Below the pieces are notes generated by a model that worked only from the letters and a program-made list of their open reading frames with translations, was not told the origin of the DNA and did not search any database. DNA of 64,000 bases, from the NCBI RefSeq assembly GCF_900700375.1, contig NC_041716.1, forward strand, positions 22,649,815 through 22,713,814. The letters run 5' to 3'. Below, one piece after another: positions 26,401-34,141 of this stretch. Both the position numbers and the translations under genes were made by a program. Within the stretch, counting starts at the first letter, position 1, and each line of letters opens with the position of its first letter. This stretch comes from Denticeps clupeoides (taxonomy: Eukaryota; Chordata; Actinopteri; Clupeiformes; Denticipitidae).

Positions 26401-29400
26401 GCCTTCACCACTCAGACCCTCACCATACAGCTGGCTGAAAATAGATTTAATCAGAAATACAGTAAATGTAAAGATCTGTCTTATCACTTCATTATGTAGT
26501 GAATTCACATTTATTCAGAGTCAGGGAATAGAGCTGTGCTGGATCATCACTATTCGCTCTGGATCGGGGACAGGAAGCATTTGGTAGAAAGGACATGCTG
26601 TAGGGGGAATAGTGATGAATCTGGGAACATGGACTGGCAGAAGCATTTTCAGAGACTGGGCCATGTGTCTGGGAGCAGGACAACCAGGGATTCCTTTTTG
26701 GCATATGTGTCTGTGTACTGTGTTTGGATTCTGCTACATAAAACATGACAGTAAAATACAATAATTATCTGTTTTTTATCTTTATTTTTTCCAGACCATG
26801 AAAGTTCGGATGTCTCTCCCTGGTAAGTCCAAGATCATGATCTCCAGATTTGACCATGAATGTAAATGTAAATGCCTGTTGATACTGAACATATGTTGAC
26901 CATTATTGAAGCATAATAGCCATTTGTGATGGGAACAGTTGCATGATTACTTTAGCTGGTAGAATCTTTAACAAAAAATGTGCTGAGATGGGATTCGACT
27001 GCAATGAAATGGCAATGGGTAGTGAATGAGATTTGAGAAGAGAAGGACGGAGACAAGATCCCATTATCTTTGTTGCCAAATTGGTCTGCCAAGTCTGAGT
27101 AGGCCTTGTTTATGTTAAGTATATGTGACAGTTGAAATATGGAGGTTTTGCTTGTGTTTTGGCTAATCTTTGAACGATTTTACACTGAAGCGATCAGGAA
27201 TCTTTGTCTCTTCATAGTTCCAACTCCAGCACCATCAAACTGTGCAGCTGTGGACTCTATCACCCAGACATGCAGCAAAACTGATGGTGCGGATACACAT
27301 ACAGATACACAATACACCCACAATACACAATACCCTACATATAATCATAATCCAAAACTAGAAATGGGAGTTTTCTGAACAAAGTTCAATTTTGGCTTGA
27401 AAAGCAATTAAAGGTTAAAAGAGGATGGATAAGAGGAAGGATAAAGAGGAAAATTGTTAAATTAGTTAATTACATGAAATTGGTTTTATATGCATATTAG
27501 CATATTAATGCTAACATACTAGCATATAATGCTAACGAGGCAGGTCCACAATGTGTCACGTTAAATTTGGTGATGTTTGGGACATGTTAAAATATTAGCA
27601 TGTTAGTATGCTAATGCATGCAAAGGTGCACTGTAAAATGCATAGAATGAATGGGATGATGAAAGGATGAAAAAGAGGAGTGGAGCATAGGGGCATGAGG
27701 GGAGGTAAAATGTGGTTGAACAGGTAAAATATGTGGTCGTGGAAGGCTGAAAGTATGTTGCTTGGTAAAATGCATGGGAGGGAATGGGAGAAGGAGATGG
27801 AGATTAAAGAAAGAGTGATAGAGGAGTAAAAGTTAAAAGAGTGAAACAAAAAATTAAGTTGGCCTTAGATGAATGTGTGTACTAAGTTTCATATCAATAC
27901 GTTATATTGTGAGGAACCAGGGATGGGTTGAATTTAAATCAATAAAAAAAGCAAAAAAGAAGCAATGAAATTATCTACTTCATCTAAGATTATCTAAGAG
28001 GTGTTCAGGTGAGGTATTTCATGAAAACAAAATGAATGGCATATATTGAGTTAAAGTTGTCTCTGATAAAAATTGTCTCATATAAATGGGTGTGGCATGC
28101 GGATGGAGTCATCCATCCAAAAAAGCACAAGCACACCCCGTAGTTATAGGCGGATAATTGTGTGAATTTTTGAGGATTGTGCGATGAAAGCTGATCCATA
28201 CAGAATAACATCCAGAGAAGAAGAAGATTTTTGGCTTTTTCCAAGAAACTGAAGCTTTCCAAGCCAAAATAGCGAACATGCAAACAGAGCCGGTGATACA
28301 GATACCTAATAACTCTTATTCTCCAGAATCCTGTCAGAGCTCAGCTCCTCCTCTTCCTGAACGAACCCCTGAGTCTTTCATCTTAGTCACTGATGAAGGT
28401 ACCAAACGCAGACATTTGGATGGATCCACTGCAAAAACAAAGTAGGATTACAACTGGGGCACTTTTGTAACCGTTTGTCCCCTGTGTTTCAGCTAAGAGT
28501 GGGCAGCCTTGGCACAGGGTTGGCATCTCATCTGAGTGGGCAGGGCATACACAACCAAGAACAGAGCTTGATCTTGTGATGAACAGAAGCAAAGTAATTT
28601 CAAGCAAACACAACTAGTGCATGACACTACAGGATCACACCAAAATAAAGAAATGAAATGTACATGCTGACGCTGTACATGCAGATGCTGATCTTGTTGT
28701 GTGTGGTATCTATCTCTCTACAGAGTGCCCGAATCAAGACCTCAAAACAAGGCAAGTTTATCTATATAAACCACTTGCCCCCTCATAAACTCGGAAAACT
28801 CCGCTCAGCTCAGCACACTCTTCATCATGCAAACAAATTCATAATGCAATTTTATTAACGTGGCTCTAGTTCATTATGCAAGTCCAGGGTCGTGGTGGCC
28901 TAGTGGGTCAGAAAGCAGACCCATAAACAGAAGGTTGCTGGTTCAAGTCCCGAAACGCTGAGGAGCCACTGAGCAAAGTACCGTCCCCACACACTGCTCC
29001 CCGGGTGCCTGTCATGGTGCCCACTGCTCACCAAGGGTTAAAAAGCACAGAACACATTTTGTTGTGTCACCGTGTGTTGTGCTGCAGTGTTTCACAATGA
29101 CAATCACTTCACTCAAGTGGGCACAACAGTTTCTTGTATTCCAGGTCTATTTGATTCTGTCCGGACCGGGGTTTCATGTTGGTCCTGTGCTAGTATGTTT
29201 CCTGATTGTTTCACCCGCGTCTGCCTGTATATAGCTGCCCTGTTCGTGTTTGTTCGCTGTTGGGTTGTTGTTTGGTGATGTTTCCCCTGTCCTCTGTTCC
29301 ATGTAATAAACCCCAGTCTCGTGACGTCATGCGAATGAGTCCTCCTTCCTCACGTCCAGCCATTGTGACAGATACGTTTTTATGTTGATTTCAAATGTGA

Positions 29401-30663
29401 AGTACTTTTATTTTACAAAAGGAAGAATGGGTAATATTGTGAAATAGTTTTTTGCATGAAATGCACATGTTTGTGAAGTGAAAGTGTCAAGTCAGTGCAA
29501 ACACTGCACATGTGCAAACAACCAAATGTGTCCTCTGCTTTTTGTGCAGCCATAACCTTCTGATTATGGGGCCTCTTCATTACCACTGGCCCATTTTTTT
29601 CAACCCCTTCAACACATAACCAACGATGCAGAATATAAAATTAGAAATCATGAGATGCACACTAAATGGTTTCAGGTATAAATTCTGGATTAGTGAATAT
29701 ATATAGTCTTGGATCAGGCTGTTATATATCTGTCGCATTTATGCCAAATGATCCTATTTTGTTATGTTTGTTGATGGCTGTAGGCCATATGTTTTTTATG
29801 TAATAAAAAAGGAAAGTTCTGTTGTGATTTAGTGGGGAGCCGCGAGCAAGAGGAGAGTAAAGCAGTAGAGAATGCTGGCACACAACAGGATGTCCTGGAC
29901 AAAAGCAGGATGGGCATGTCTCGTGCAAAGGTATACATGATGCGTAGTGTACAATGCACTCGCCAGATGAGTTGCAGGTTTAAATCACCCTTACCAAGAC
30001 ACTTTTGCTCCATGAGAACTGTCCTTGGAACTACTGGTTGTAAGTAGACTCTCTGAATAAGGGTGTCAAAAATGTAAATATGTAAATATTATTAGAATTC
30101 TTAAACTAGTCGGACATAATACACTATTCTATAATTCTCTCTTTTGCAGAGCCTGAAGCACCTTTTGACAAGAAGAAAGTGTAAGCGTCCCTTTGCATAT
30201 GTAATTCATTTAGTTTACAGAATATTGTATTTGATCACTATTGAATATTTATTCCAAAATACTAAGACAAAAACTGCAGGGCACATTAGGACCGTTACTT
30301 ATCATATTCAGACTAAAAATGTATAAGGCAGATCAGATAAACAGCAAGTAAGTGTTGGCTACATTGAAATATTTAACAGTTACCAGTTATTAATGTTTTT
30401 TCCTGCTTATCAGTATAATTAACTTTTTTTTTTTTTTTTTTACAGTAAAGTCGACCCCACCCCCAGCCCCACTACTCTCACCATATGGGTCCACTGGCTT
30501 CAATTTCAGTGAGTTTTATTGGCCACCACTTCAGCTGTGTTAACGTACTATATTTCATGTGGTAGTCCTCTCTAGCTCTGTTGTTCCTCTCTCCTCTGTA
30601 GATTTTGGGACTCGACTGGGGAGACCCAAGGGCCCAAGGAATAAGCCAGAGGCATGGGTTTAA
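1614..30663 (+). CDS. ptpn22: PTPN22-like non-receptor protein tyrosine phosphatase (PEST family), complete spliced gene
   Basis: Exons read from sequence: 1614-1715, 3222-3330, 4023-4099, 4419-4514, 7260-7298, 7404-7475, 7798-7857, 8589-8731, 9854-9920, 10067-10144, 10608-10694, 11203-11348, 14367-14623, 16810-16935, 18932-19000, 25375-25511, 26795-26822, 27218-27286, 28327-28398, 28493-28593, 28724-28751, 29833-29930, 30150-30180, 30446-30508, 30602-30663. They sum to 2217 nt and stay in frame from ATG to TAA, giving 738 residues (human PTPN22 is 807). All introns are GT-AG except one GC-AG. Known role of the family: a cytosolic phosphatase that acts on Src-family and Syk-family kinases in lymphocytes, partnered with CSK. 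I chose PTPN22 over PTPN12 and PTPN18 because of a DPYF stretch in exon 13, SLK in exon 23, the repeated P1-type motif and the RSBN1 neighbour. The kinase-opposing role is inferred from family membership. Least certain are exons 12 and 18, which are supported by splice sites and phase more than by similarity. Confidence 0.85.
3942..3973. repeat. (TC)n microsatellite in ptpn22 intron 2
   Basis: A pure TC run ending about 50 bp before the exon 3 acceptor. It may form part of an extended polypyrimidine region. Confidence 0.9.
4806..4997 (+). repeat. Interspersed repeat fragment (GTATTTATACAGGGC...GAGAGGAACCAAG type)
   Basis: Contains the common fish repeat pattern of a TGTATTTATA start, CCCTAGTGAGCAGGCC in the middle, then GAAACCTTGAGAGGAACCAAG. 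Its class is not clear from sequence alone; it is non-coding. Confidence 0.5.
5059..5205 (+). mobile_element. SINE fragment, family B (3' half)
   Basis: Matches the 3' half of the full-length SINE at 28887-29114: CACTGAGCAAAGTACCGTCCCCACACAC, then GGTTAAAAGCAGAGGACACATTTCA, ending in an ACAATGATAGTCACTTTCA tail. It is truncated at the 5' side and lacks the A and B boxes. Confidence 0.7.
6208..6402 (-). mobile_element. tRNA-derived SINE, V-SINE-like (family A), near full length
   Basis: Reading the minus strand gives the tRNA-like head with an A box in GTAGCCTAGTGGGTAAC and a B box GGTTCGAATCC, then a conserved body, and the tail CTCTGGATAATGGCGTCTGATAAATGCTGTAAATG. The tail resembles the LINE2-type ends of V-SINEs. 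Confidence 0.85.
7111..7132. repeat. Poly-T tract in ptpn22 intron 4
   Basis: A run of about 22 T. It marks no recognised element end. The rest of intron 4 between 6420 and 7250 is AT-rich with nothing else recognised. Confidence 0.8.
8917..9046 (+). mobile_element. SINE fragment, family B (3' part)
   Basis: Starts at GTGTCACTGAGGCACC and ends with the GACAATCACTTCACTTTCAC tail of this family. The tRNA-like head is missing. A family A SINE begins within about 10 bp downstream, so two elements lie back to back in ptpn22 intron 8. Confidence 0.7.
9054..9246 (+). mobile_element. tRNA-derived SINE, V-SINE-like (family A), full length
   Basis: A box region GTAGCCTAGTGGGTAAC, B box GGTTCAAATCC, central CCCTGAGCAAGACCC block and the GGATAAGGGCGTCTGATAAATG tail are all present in order. 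Confidence 0.88.
10741..11045 (+). repeat. Possible DNA-transposon coding relic
   Basis: A short stretch includes CATTAAACACCTTTGGGATAAA, which recalls the HLWD block near the third catalytic residue of Tc1-type transposases, and a later GAAAGCCTTCTGC. No open frame or terminal repeats are visible, so the call is weak. Confidence 0.3.
11785..12440. mobile_element. Non-autonomous DNA transposon with GGTCCCCTATT-type ends
   Basis: Begins TTAAAGGTCCCCTATTG and ends with an inverted partner, ATCAGGGGACGACTAA. The body has the CTCATTAGTATTTAAA and CTCATTGTGGGACTGG blocks seen in a common fish repeat. A short plus-strand stretch near 12070-12130 with spaced Cys codons could be a THAP-like relic. 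The superfamily is uncertain. Confidence 0.5.
12892..14270 (-). mobile_element. Degenerate Tc1-like transposon with nested insertions
   Basis: The ends are inverted: GATCAGCCATAACATTAACACC at the left and GTTCATGTTATGGTTGATGGATG at the right. Minus-strand fragments include [15 protein letters not shown] (third catalytic Glu block) and a TVFPDG stretch. The frame is broken many times, so it cannot be active. Unrelated repeat sequence is inserted at about 13035-13417, including a SINE-tail piece. Shorter pieces of the same family lie at 19042-19200 and 25250-25306. Confidence 0.7.
13345..13401 (+). mobile_element. V-SINE-type tail fragment
   Basis: TTGTAAGTCGCTTTGGATAAAAGCGTC and a GGCTAAATAAAGTAAAGT tail. 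It is a 3'-end fragment inside the Tc1-like relic. Confidence 0.6.
14733..16338 (+). mobile_element. Tc1-like transposon (GTGCATCAC...AAATGGATTAAA family), broken, in ptpn22 intron 13
   Basis: Terminal region TTATGTTACAGCCTTATTCCAAAATGG at the left is mirrored by TTTTGGAATAAGGCTGTAAC at the right. Plus-strand transposase relics include the GTGGTGGCAGCATCATGCTGTGG block and a TTTTTCAGCAGGAC block. A family B SINE has inserted at about 15031-15209. A foreign stretch of some 220 bp sits at about 15740-15960. The reading frame is lost. It starts about 110 bp after exon 13. Confidence 0.8.
15031..15209 (-). mobile_element. SINE fragment, family B, nested in Tc1-like element
   Basis: Minus-strand copy with the GTGACAATCACTTC tail, an AAATTTGTCCTCTGC block read on the plus strand, and TGTGTGGGGACGGTGCTTTGCTCAGTGG. 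It interrupts the Tc1 relic and is therefore younger than it. Confidence 0.75.
16345..16509 (-). mobile_element. tRNA-derived SINE, V-SINE-like (family A), partial
   Basis: Minus-strand copy with tail TGATAAATGCTGTAAATG and head GTAGCCTAGTGGGTAACAC. A short internal stretch around the B box is missing. Confidence 0.75.
16539..16722 (+). mobile_element. Single Tc1-type terminal inverted repeat
   Basis: CAGTGGGTACGGAAAGTATTCAGACCCCC followed by TTTTTCACTCTTTGTTATATTG matches the outer end of the transposon family at 37630-39025. No transposase follows, so it is a one-sided remnant or MITE end. It finishes 87 bp before the start of ptpn22 exon 14. Confidence 0.65.
17352..18890 (-). mobile_element. 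DD37E Tc1/mariner (TRT-like) transposon, nearly whole, one frameshift
   Basis: Inverted ends GGAGTGCAGAATTATTAGGCAA (left) and AGGGAGTGCAGAATA (minus strand, right), with inner ATAATTATTAGGCAAC repeats. The transposase starts at 18687 on the minus strand (MGQKKDL) with a helix-turn-helix region, and runs to TDEM for the first catalytic Asp. The rest continues in another frame from about 18150 to 17678, with QDNAPSH and [12 protein letters not shown] count 37 residues between the second Asp and the Glu, which is the DD37E spacing of the TRT lineage. The two frames overlap and meet near 18150, consistent with a single-base deletion. Little other damage is seen, so insertion is recent. Its right end is 41 bp from exon 15 of ptpn22. 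Confidence 0.9.
19533..19727 (+). mobile_element. tRNA-derived SINE, V-SINE-like (family A), full length
   Basis: GGTGGTAGTAGCCTAGTGGGTAA head, B box GGTTCAAACCC, and GGATAAGGGCGTCTGATAAATG tail, all in order. It lies in ptpn22 intron 15. Confidence 0.9.
20255..20760 (-). mobile_element. LINE 3' fragment (Rex1/L2-type)
   Basis: On the minus strand the sequence encodes [10 protein letters not shown] followed by a diverged version of the LLPSGRRYRS block and NSFFPQA, the conserved C-terminal end of fish LINE reverse-transcriptase proteins. It is 5'-truncated and carries a TA/CA microsatellite at 20380-20436. Confidence 0.6.
20380..20436. repeat. (TA)n(CA)n(TA)n compound microsatellite
   Basis: An alternating purine-pyrimidine tract inside the LINE fragment. 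Confidence 0.9.
20990..23030 (+). mobile_element. LINE, Rex1/L2-type, 5'-truncated, with reverse transcriptase
   Basis: Begins in the linker after the endonuclease (NQKPWM near 21160) and then jumps into the reverse-transcriptase fingers. A long open stretch 21394-22704 has [23 protein letters not shown], the FADDTTVV catalytic block and TKFLGVHI, ending in LLPSGRR. It finishes in a GCTGACTTTGACTTTGAT-type tail at about 23030. Two short tandem duplications (21328-21455 and about 21533-21570) shift the frame ahead of the RT core, and part of the middle is deleted, so it is inactive. It lies in ptpn22 intron 15. Confidence 0.88.
23625..25072 (+). mobile_element. LINE, Rex1/L2-type, with 5' end but large internal deletion
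   Basis: Starts with a 5' UTR-like AAGATGGCGCCAG block, then an endonuclease start near 24050 (LNIRSLAN). The open stretch 24212-24877 has [23 protein letters not shown] and [10 protein letters not shown], followed by [10 protein letters not shown] near 24905. Most of the endonuclease and part of the RT are missing. The 3' end is replaced by a SINE tail at 25073. The AAGATGGCGCC start implies it was once a long copy. Confidence 0.82.
25073..25187 (+). mobile_element. SINE fragment, V-SINE-like (family A), 3' half
   Basis: Starts at GTGTCCCTGAGCAAGACACC and runs to the CTGTAAATGTAA tail. The tRNA-like head is absent. It directly abuts the LINE relic. Confidence 0.75.
25850..26030 (+). mobile_element. 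L2-type LINE reverse-transcriptase fragment
   Basis: A short stretch reads [12 protein letters not shown] followed by a diverged YGVPQG-like block near 25990. This is the finger-palm part of a fish LINE. Nothing else of the element remains, and 26030-26780 shows no recognised feature. Confidence 0.5.
28887..29114 (+). mobile_element. tRNA-derived SINE, family B, full length
   Basis: The reference copy for this family in the window. It has an A box in GTGGCCTAGTGGGT, B box GGTTCAAGTCCCG, a CCACTGAGCAAAGTACCGTCC body, and an ACAATGACAATCACTTCACT tail. It lies in ptpn22 intron 21 next to an LTR fossil. Confidence 0.88.
29158..29370 (+). mobile_element. Solo LTR-like fossil, same family as window start
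   Basis: Starts TGTCCGGACCGGGG and ends in TGTGACA, with an AATAAA near 29305. It shares the CCGGACCGG start, the GCTGCCCTGTTCG core and the TCCCCTGTCCT block with the fossil at 1-305, in the opposite direction. No internal region is present. Confidence 0.5.
29833..30663 (+). other. ptpn22: ptpn22 exons 22-25: C-terminal tail with CTH box and stop
   Basis: Exon 22 ends in SRAK and exon 23 begins SLKHLL, matching the SRSK/SLKIL junction region near the C-terminus of human PTPN22. Exon 24 is proline-rich and ends in GFNF. Exon 25 gives [20 protein letters not shown], the C-terminal homology box shared by PTPN22, PTPN12 and PTPN18, where it docks adaptor proteins. The stop codon TAA is at 30661-30663. 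A candidate polyadenylation signal AATAAA lies at about 30769, inside an interspersed-repeat copy. Confidence 0.85.
29935..30095 (+). mobile_element. Degenerate V-SINE-like element
   Basis: Weak match along its length: a CACTCGCC-type head, CAAGACAC in the body, and TAAGGGTGTCAAAAATGTAAAT as the tail. It is clearly older than the other copies and lies directly after ptpn22 exon 22. Confidence 0.45.
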
Positions 30664-30699
30664 AGAATGACTTTTTCCAGCATTTCTCCTGGTGTAAGC

Positions 30700-30785
30700 T
30701 GCAGTCTGTACTCTGCAGGGCCTGTCCAAGCCCATTGAGACTGATTGTGATTTTGCGGCGATATAAGAAATAAATGTTTTGTTTT
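30700..30785 (+). repeat. Interspersed repeat tail carrying ptpn22 polyadenylation signal
   Basis: GGGCCTGTCCAAGCCCATTGAGACTG and GATATAAGAAATAAATG match the repeat at 655-850. The AATAAA at about 30769 lies inside it, 106 bp after the ptpn22 stop. From 30790 to 31740 nothing else is recognised. Confidence 0.55.
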
Positions 30786-31740
30786 ACTCCATGTTGCTAA
30801 AGAATATTGTGCATAAGCATTCATGTGCCTAGTGGCTACAATTTCCAGATTCCATTTCTCTGGGTAAACCTGCCAGTTAGATCAAAAGTCGTGGCCCAGA
30901 TTCTCATGTACATGTATACAGATATATCTGAAAACTACTTAGCTCATTTTTAGATCTTATTTTGTGACCTGCGATAGTTAATACAATAACATCAGAACAT
31001 CCAGCATAACAGCTTATTTTAAGAAGACGCTTTTTTCTATAAACTATATACTGTAGAATTGTGTGGTGCATATGAGAATGCAGTTAAGCATTTCCCTGAA
31101 TATGTAGCCAGACAATTTAAAGTCTTAAAATGATCATGAATTCATTTTGTGCGAATTATATTTTTTCATGCTGTTATGTGAGAGAGAGGCAGACATGATC
31201 GCAGTTCATTCTAATAAAACCCAGTTCCCACAGAGGCCAGAAGCAGTATTACACTTTTTACTTCATGACAATTCTCTTCTATACTATTTTTGGACAACTG
31301 CTGCCTCCTTTTCTCTATGGAAAGTAAAGGTAGACTTAAAACAAAGGGTTTATTAAAAATACACCAGACAGGTTATCCAGTCATTAAAAAAAAAGATTTT
31401 GATCTAGAAATGTATCTTATATGTAATTACAAAAAATGTACATTTTCCTATGACAATACATTTATACAAACTTCTATTAAAAATGCAAACAAACAAAAAA
31501 CATTTTAGTACAAATTCAGCAGGAGTGTTCCATTTTTTATAATACAAAGCATGCAACATGTTCCTATGAGCTACTGTACTACAGTACACAGTTAACACAA
31601 GGTTGGAAGCTAGTGTTGTGGGACGAGAGAACATTTCAGTTTGCAGTAAAATGCAATTCGGAGCACACAGGACCCCTCGCTCAGCTGCTGCATGCAGACC
31701 TCTAGAAGACATGCGGAATTTACTGCTGGAAGAGCAGCTG

Positions 31741-31914
31741 TAGTGGGTGGCCTAGCGGGTAAGGAAACAGACCAGTACGTATCCCATGCCACTGAGCAAG
31801 TACTGTCCCCCCACACGCTGCTCCCTCAGGGGATGGTTAAATACAGAGACCACATTTCACTGTATTCACTGTGTGCTGTGCTGTGTCACATGTGACAACT
31901 TATCACTTTCACTT
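31741..31914 (+). mobile_element. tRNA-derived SINE, family B, internally shortened
   Basis: GGGTGGCCTAGCGGGTAAGG head, CCACTGAGCAAGTACTGTCC body, and TATCACTTTCACTTCA tail. The B box region is missing or too diverged to see. Confidence 0.7.
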
Positions 31915-32173
31915 CAGCTCTTCACAAAAACAGGTTTCACTTGAGTCATGTCACAACCAAATGCACATTTCAGACCCGTACGGCCATGGGAATACATTCA
32001 AAATTCATACATTTACATTCAAACCCAAAGAGGTTTGGATAGGTTCTGGGAAAGAAATGAGAGGTTACCAACACTAACACAAGACCTAAATACTTTAGTA
32101 CTGAAAATGTGTTTTCAGTTCATGGAATGTTAGAAAAGAAGGTCATCCCAAGACAGATGTTGGCAGGAAAAAG

Positions 32174-33405
32174 GTACATCCAGAGGCCAAACTGGGGAAG
32201 ATCTACAACCAATGTATCACTATAAGCCAGCCAGCCCCATTAGCTCCTCCTCCAGCATCTTTTATAGCCCAGCTTGCAGACCTGAAAACAAATCAAAAAC
32301 CAGCTCCTGCTGCCTTGCCAGATCACCATACGTTTGCCCAACTTTCAACCTTACCATACAAAACTGCTGGCGGTACCAGCTCAAAAGCTCTAAGAACAGC
32401 TTTTATCACCTCCTTATAACCAGTATTAATCTCAGGGCTAAGCGCTGCATAAGTCTCCTGGGCCATACGGTCAACTCCCAAAGATTCCTATTCTTCCCTC
32501 GGGAAATGCCACTCACATGGGCGACATTCAAACGTTTCAAAAATCCCATCTGGACAGAATCAGGGCATTAGAGCAAAACACTTAGTCAAGTCAAATCTGG
32601 TCTCATGTTCCTGTTGATGCTGATGATCTTGCTGTCTGACTCTGGCCAACTCCAAAGCATTTTCCCTATCCATCTGAAGCATTTCTAGTTCCTTAGCTTT
32701 CCTCGCCAGATCTCTCTCAAGACATTTCAGTCTTCAGAGTCAGGTAAAACCTCAGCCTGACAAAACTCAACTCAACTTAAGAGATGTGGCTTTGAAATCC
32801 AAACCAAACACACATGGGGCACCTGAGCTGCGAATTCTTCCACATTAAAGGCAGACATTGTCGCTGCTAAATGATTAAAGGATCAAAAACCATTCATGTC
32901 AGACAGAACAAGACACATCCTGGTCTGTATCGGTCACAAACAATAAATCTGTTAACAACCAGTCAACCTTGCTGACCACAAACCAGGCACCAAACGACTC
33001 AGAACCTTCAATATTACTATTGTACCGCACACATAAACACAAGGAAGTATTAGGAAGTCAGCTAAAAACCTGAATGTGTGCAATAGACATGGTGGTCAGC
33101 ATGGGTGAAATCTAAATAGATGGTGGACCAAAGGGACACCACTTACCTCCAGGCCTCAGTGCAAAACCTGGTCCTGGGCCTAAAACCTGGGGCCGGAGCG
33201 TCTTCTATCTTCCTTAACTCTACCAGTTCAAGTAGGGGAAATCCCCACAAACAAAAGAAAACCAAAATGGATCCATGTGCATCCAAATAACTGGGAGGAA
33301 GCCAAAAGTTACATCCAGAGGCCAAACTGGGGAAGATCCACAACCAATGTTTCACCATAAGCCAGCCAGCCTCATTAGGTTCTCCTCCAGCTTCTTTTTA
33401 CCTGA
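32174..33405 (-). mobile_element. Broken LTR-retroelement fragment with gag-like stretch and end repeats
   Basis: About 100 bp starting at TACATCCAGAGGCCAAACTG is repeated in the same direction at both ends (32174-32275 and 33307-33405), as expected of LTR pieces. Between them the minus strand has a gag-like stretch recalling the SCAN-like region of fish Gypsy elements. It is broken in several places and has no polymerase part. Age looks moderate from the divergence of its end repeats. A plain local duplication is the main alternative. Confidence 0.4.
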
Positions 33406-34141
33406 AACCTGGAAGCAAGCTGGTGCCCCCTTGTGGATGGAAAGTGATGGAGTGTTCTGTCGGTATACTCGGTGTTCTAGGTGTATCCTACACATCCTAA
33501 CAGCACTTGCTGCTATAAGAGGTCAGCTTTTATGCATGTCAACAAAATGAACATATCAAAGGCTGTACAATTACTATGGAGATTAAGTTAATAAATGAAA
33601 TTGTACAGTAGTGCACTGTTTTATGTGTTTTATTTAATAGCACATAATGTCATATGAATACAGTGCTTAAAAAGTAATTTGAAAATTTACAGAGTAAGGG
33701 GCATAGAAATGTCATACAGATTATATGAATAATCTAATGAAATAAAATTTTAGCATGTGTGGTGCATGTCTTAGTAAATTAAGCAGCTTCTTGCTAGTTT
33801 TTGTCAAAGTGGAAACAAAAACCAGCACTAGAGAACAACATGAAAACCACGGCTCTTTTCTCAAATGGAAAAATAAGTGAAATCTCACATTTAATGGGGT
33901 AAGTTTTCCTACCTTAAATAAAGTGTGTATATCCCATAGAAAAACCAGCACAACACAATCTGTTTTTGTGTGTGACAGACACTTGTTTGTAAGGAGTTAT
34001 AAGAGTAAAAAAACATCAGAGGAAACACTGAGCATGTCTGGGTTCATTCCTAAACCTAGATTCAAACATAAAAAACCTTAATACTTCACCATTGTGTTTT
34101 AAATAAACTCCGCCTACTGCAAGTCTGGGAGAAGTTAAGAG

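Larger units (their letters stand above)
11203..28751 (+). other. ptpn22: ptpn22 exons 12-21: interdomain with three P1-type proline-rich motifs and repeated exon cassettes
   Basis: Exon 13 (14367-14623) carries the QDPYF stretch matching the ENPYF region of human PTPN22. Exons 14, 15 and 19 each encode a P1-type motif: [14 protein letters not shown] at residue 458, LPERTPESF near 496, and [13 protein letters not shown] near 595. In human PTPN22 this motif binds the CSK SH3 domain, and its Arg (human R620) is present in all three. Exons 16 and 20 both encode a VGIS-EW core and both end in RSK at phase 0. Exons 17 and 21 are each 28 nt, starting at phase 0 and ending at phase 1. Exon 18 (27218-27286) encodes a Pro/Thr/Ser-rich stretch I could not match. 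Exon 21 ends with a GC donor (AAG then GCAAGT). Confidence 0.78.

Noticed and set aside
27490-27620. Cluster of TTAGCAT/ATGCTAA words as a regulatory array
   Set aside because: AT-rich and irregular, with no consistent spacing; probably a decayed short repeat.
1614-30663. Identity as PTPN12 or PTPN18
   Set aside because: Some catalytic residues resemble PTPN12, and the tail resembles PTPN18. But the QDPYF region, SLK exon, repeated P1 motif with EW exon, and an RSBN1 (not RSBN1L) neighbour favour PTPN22.
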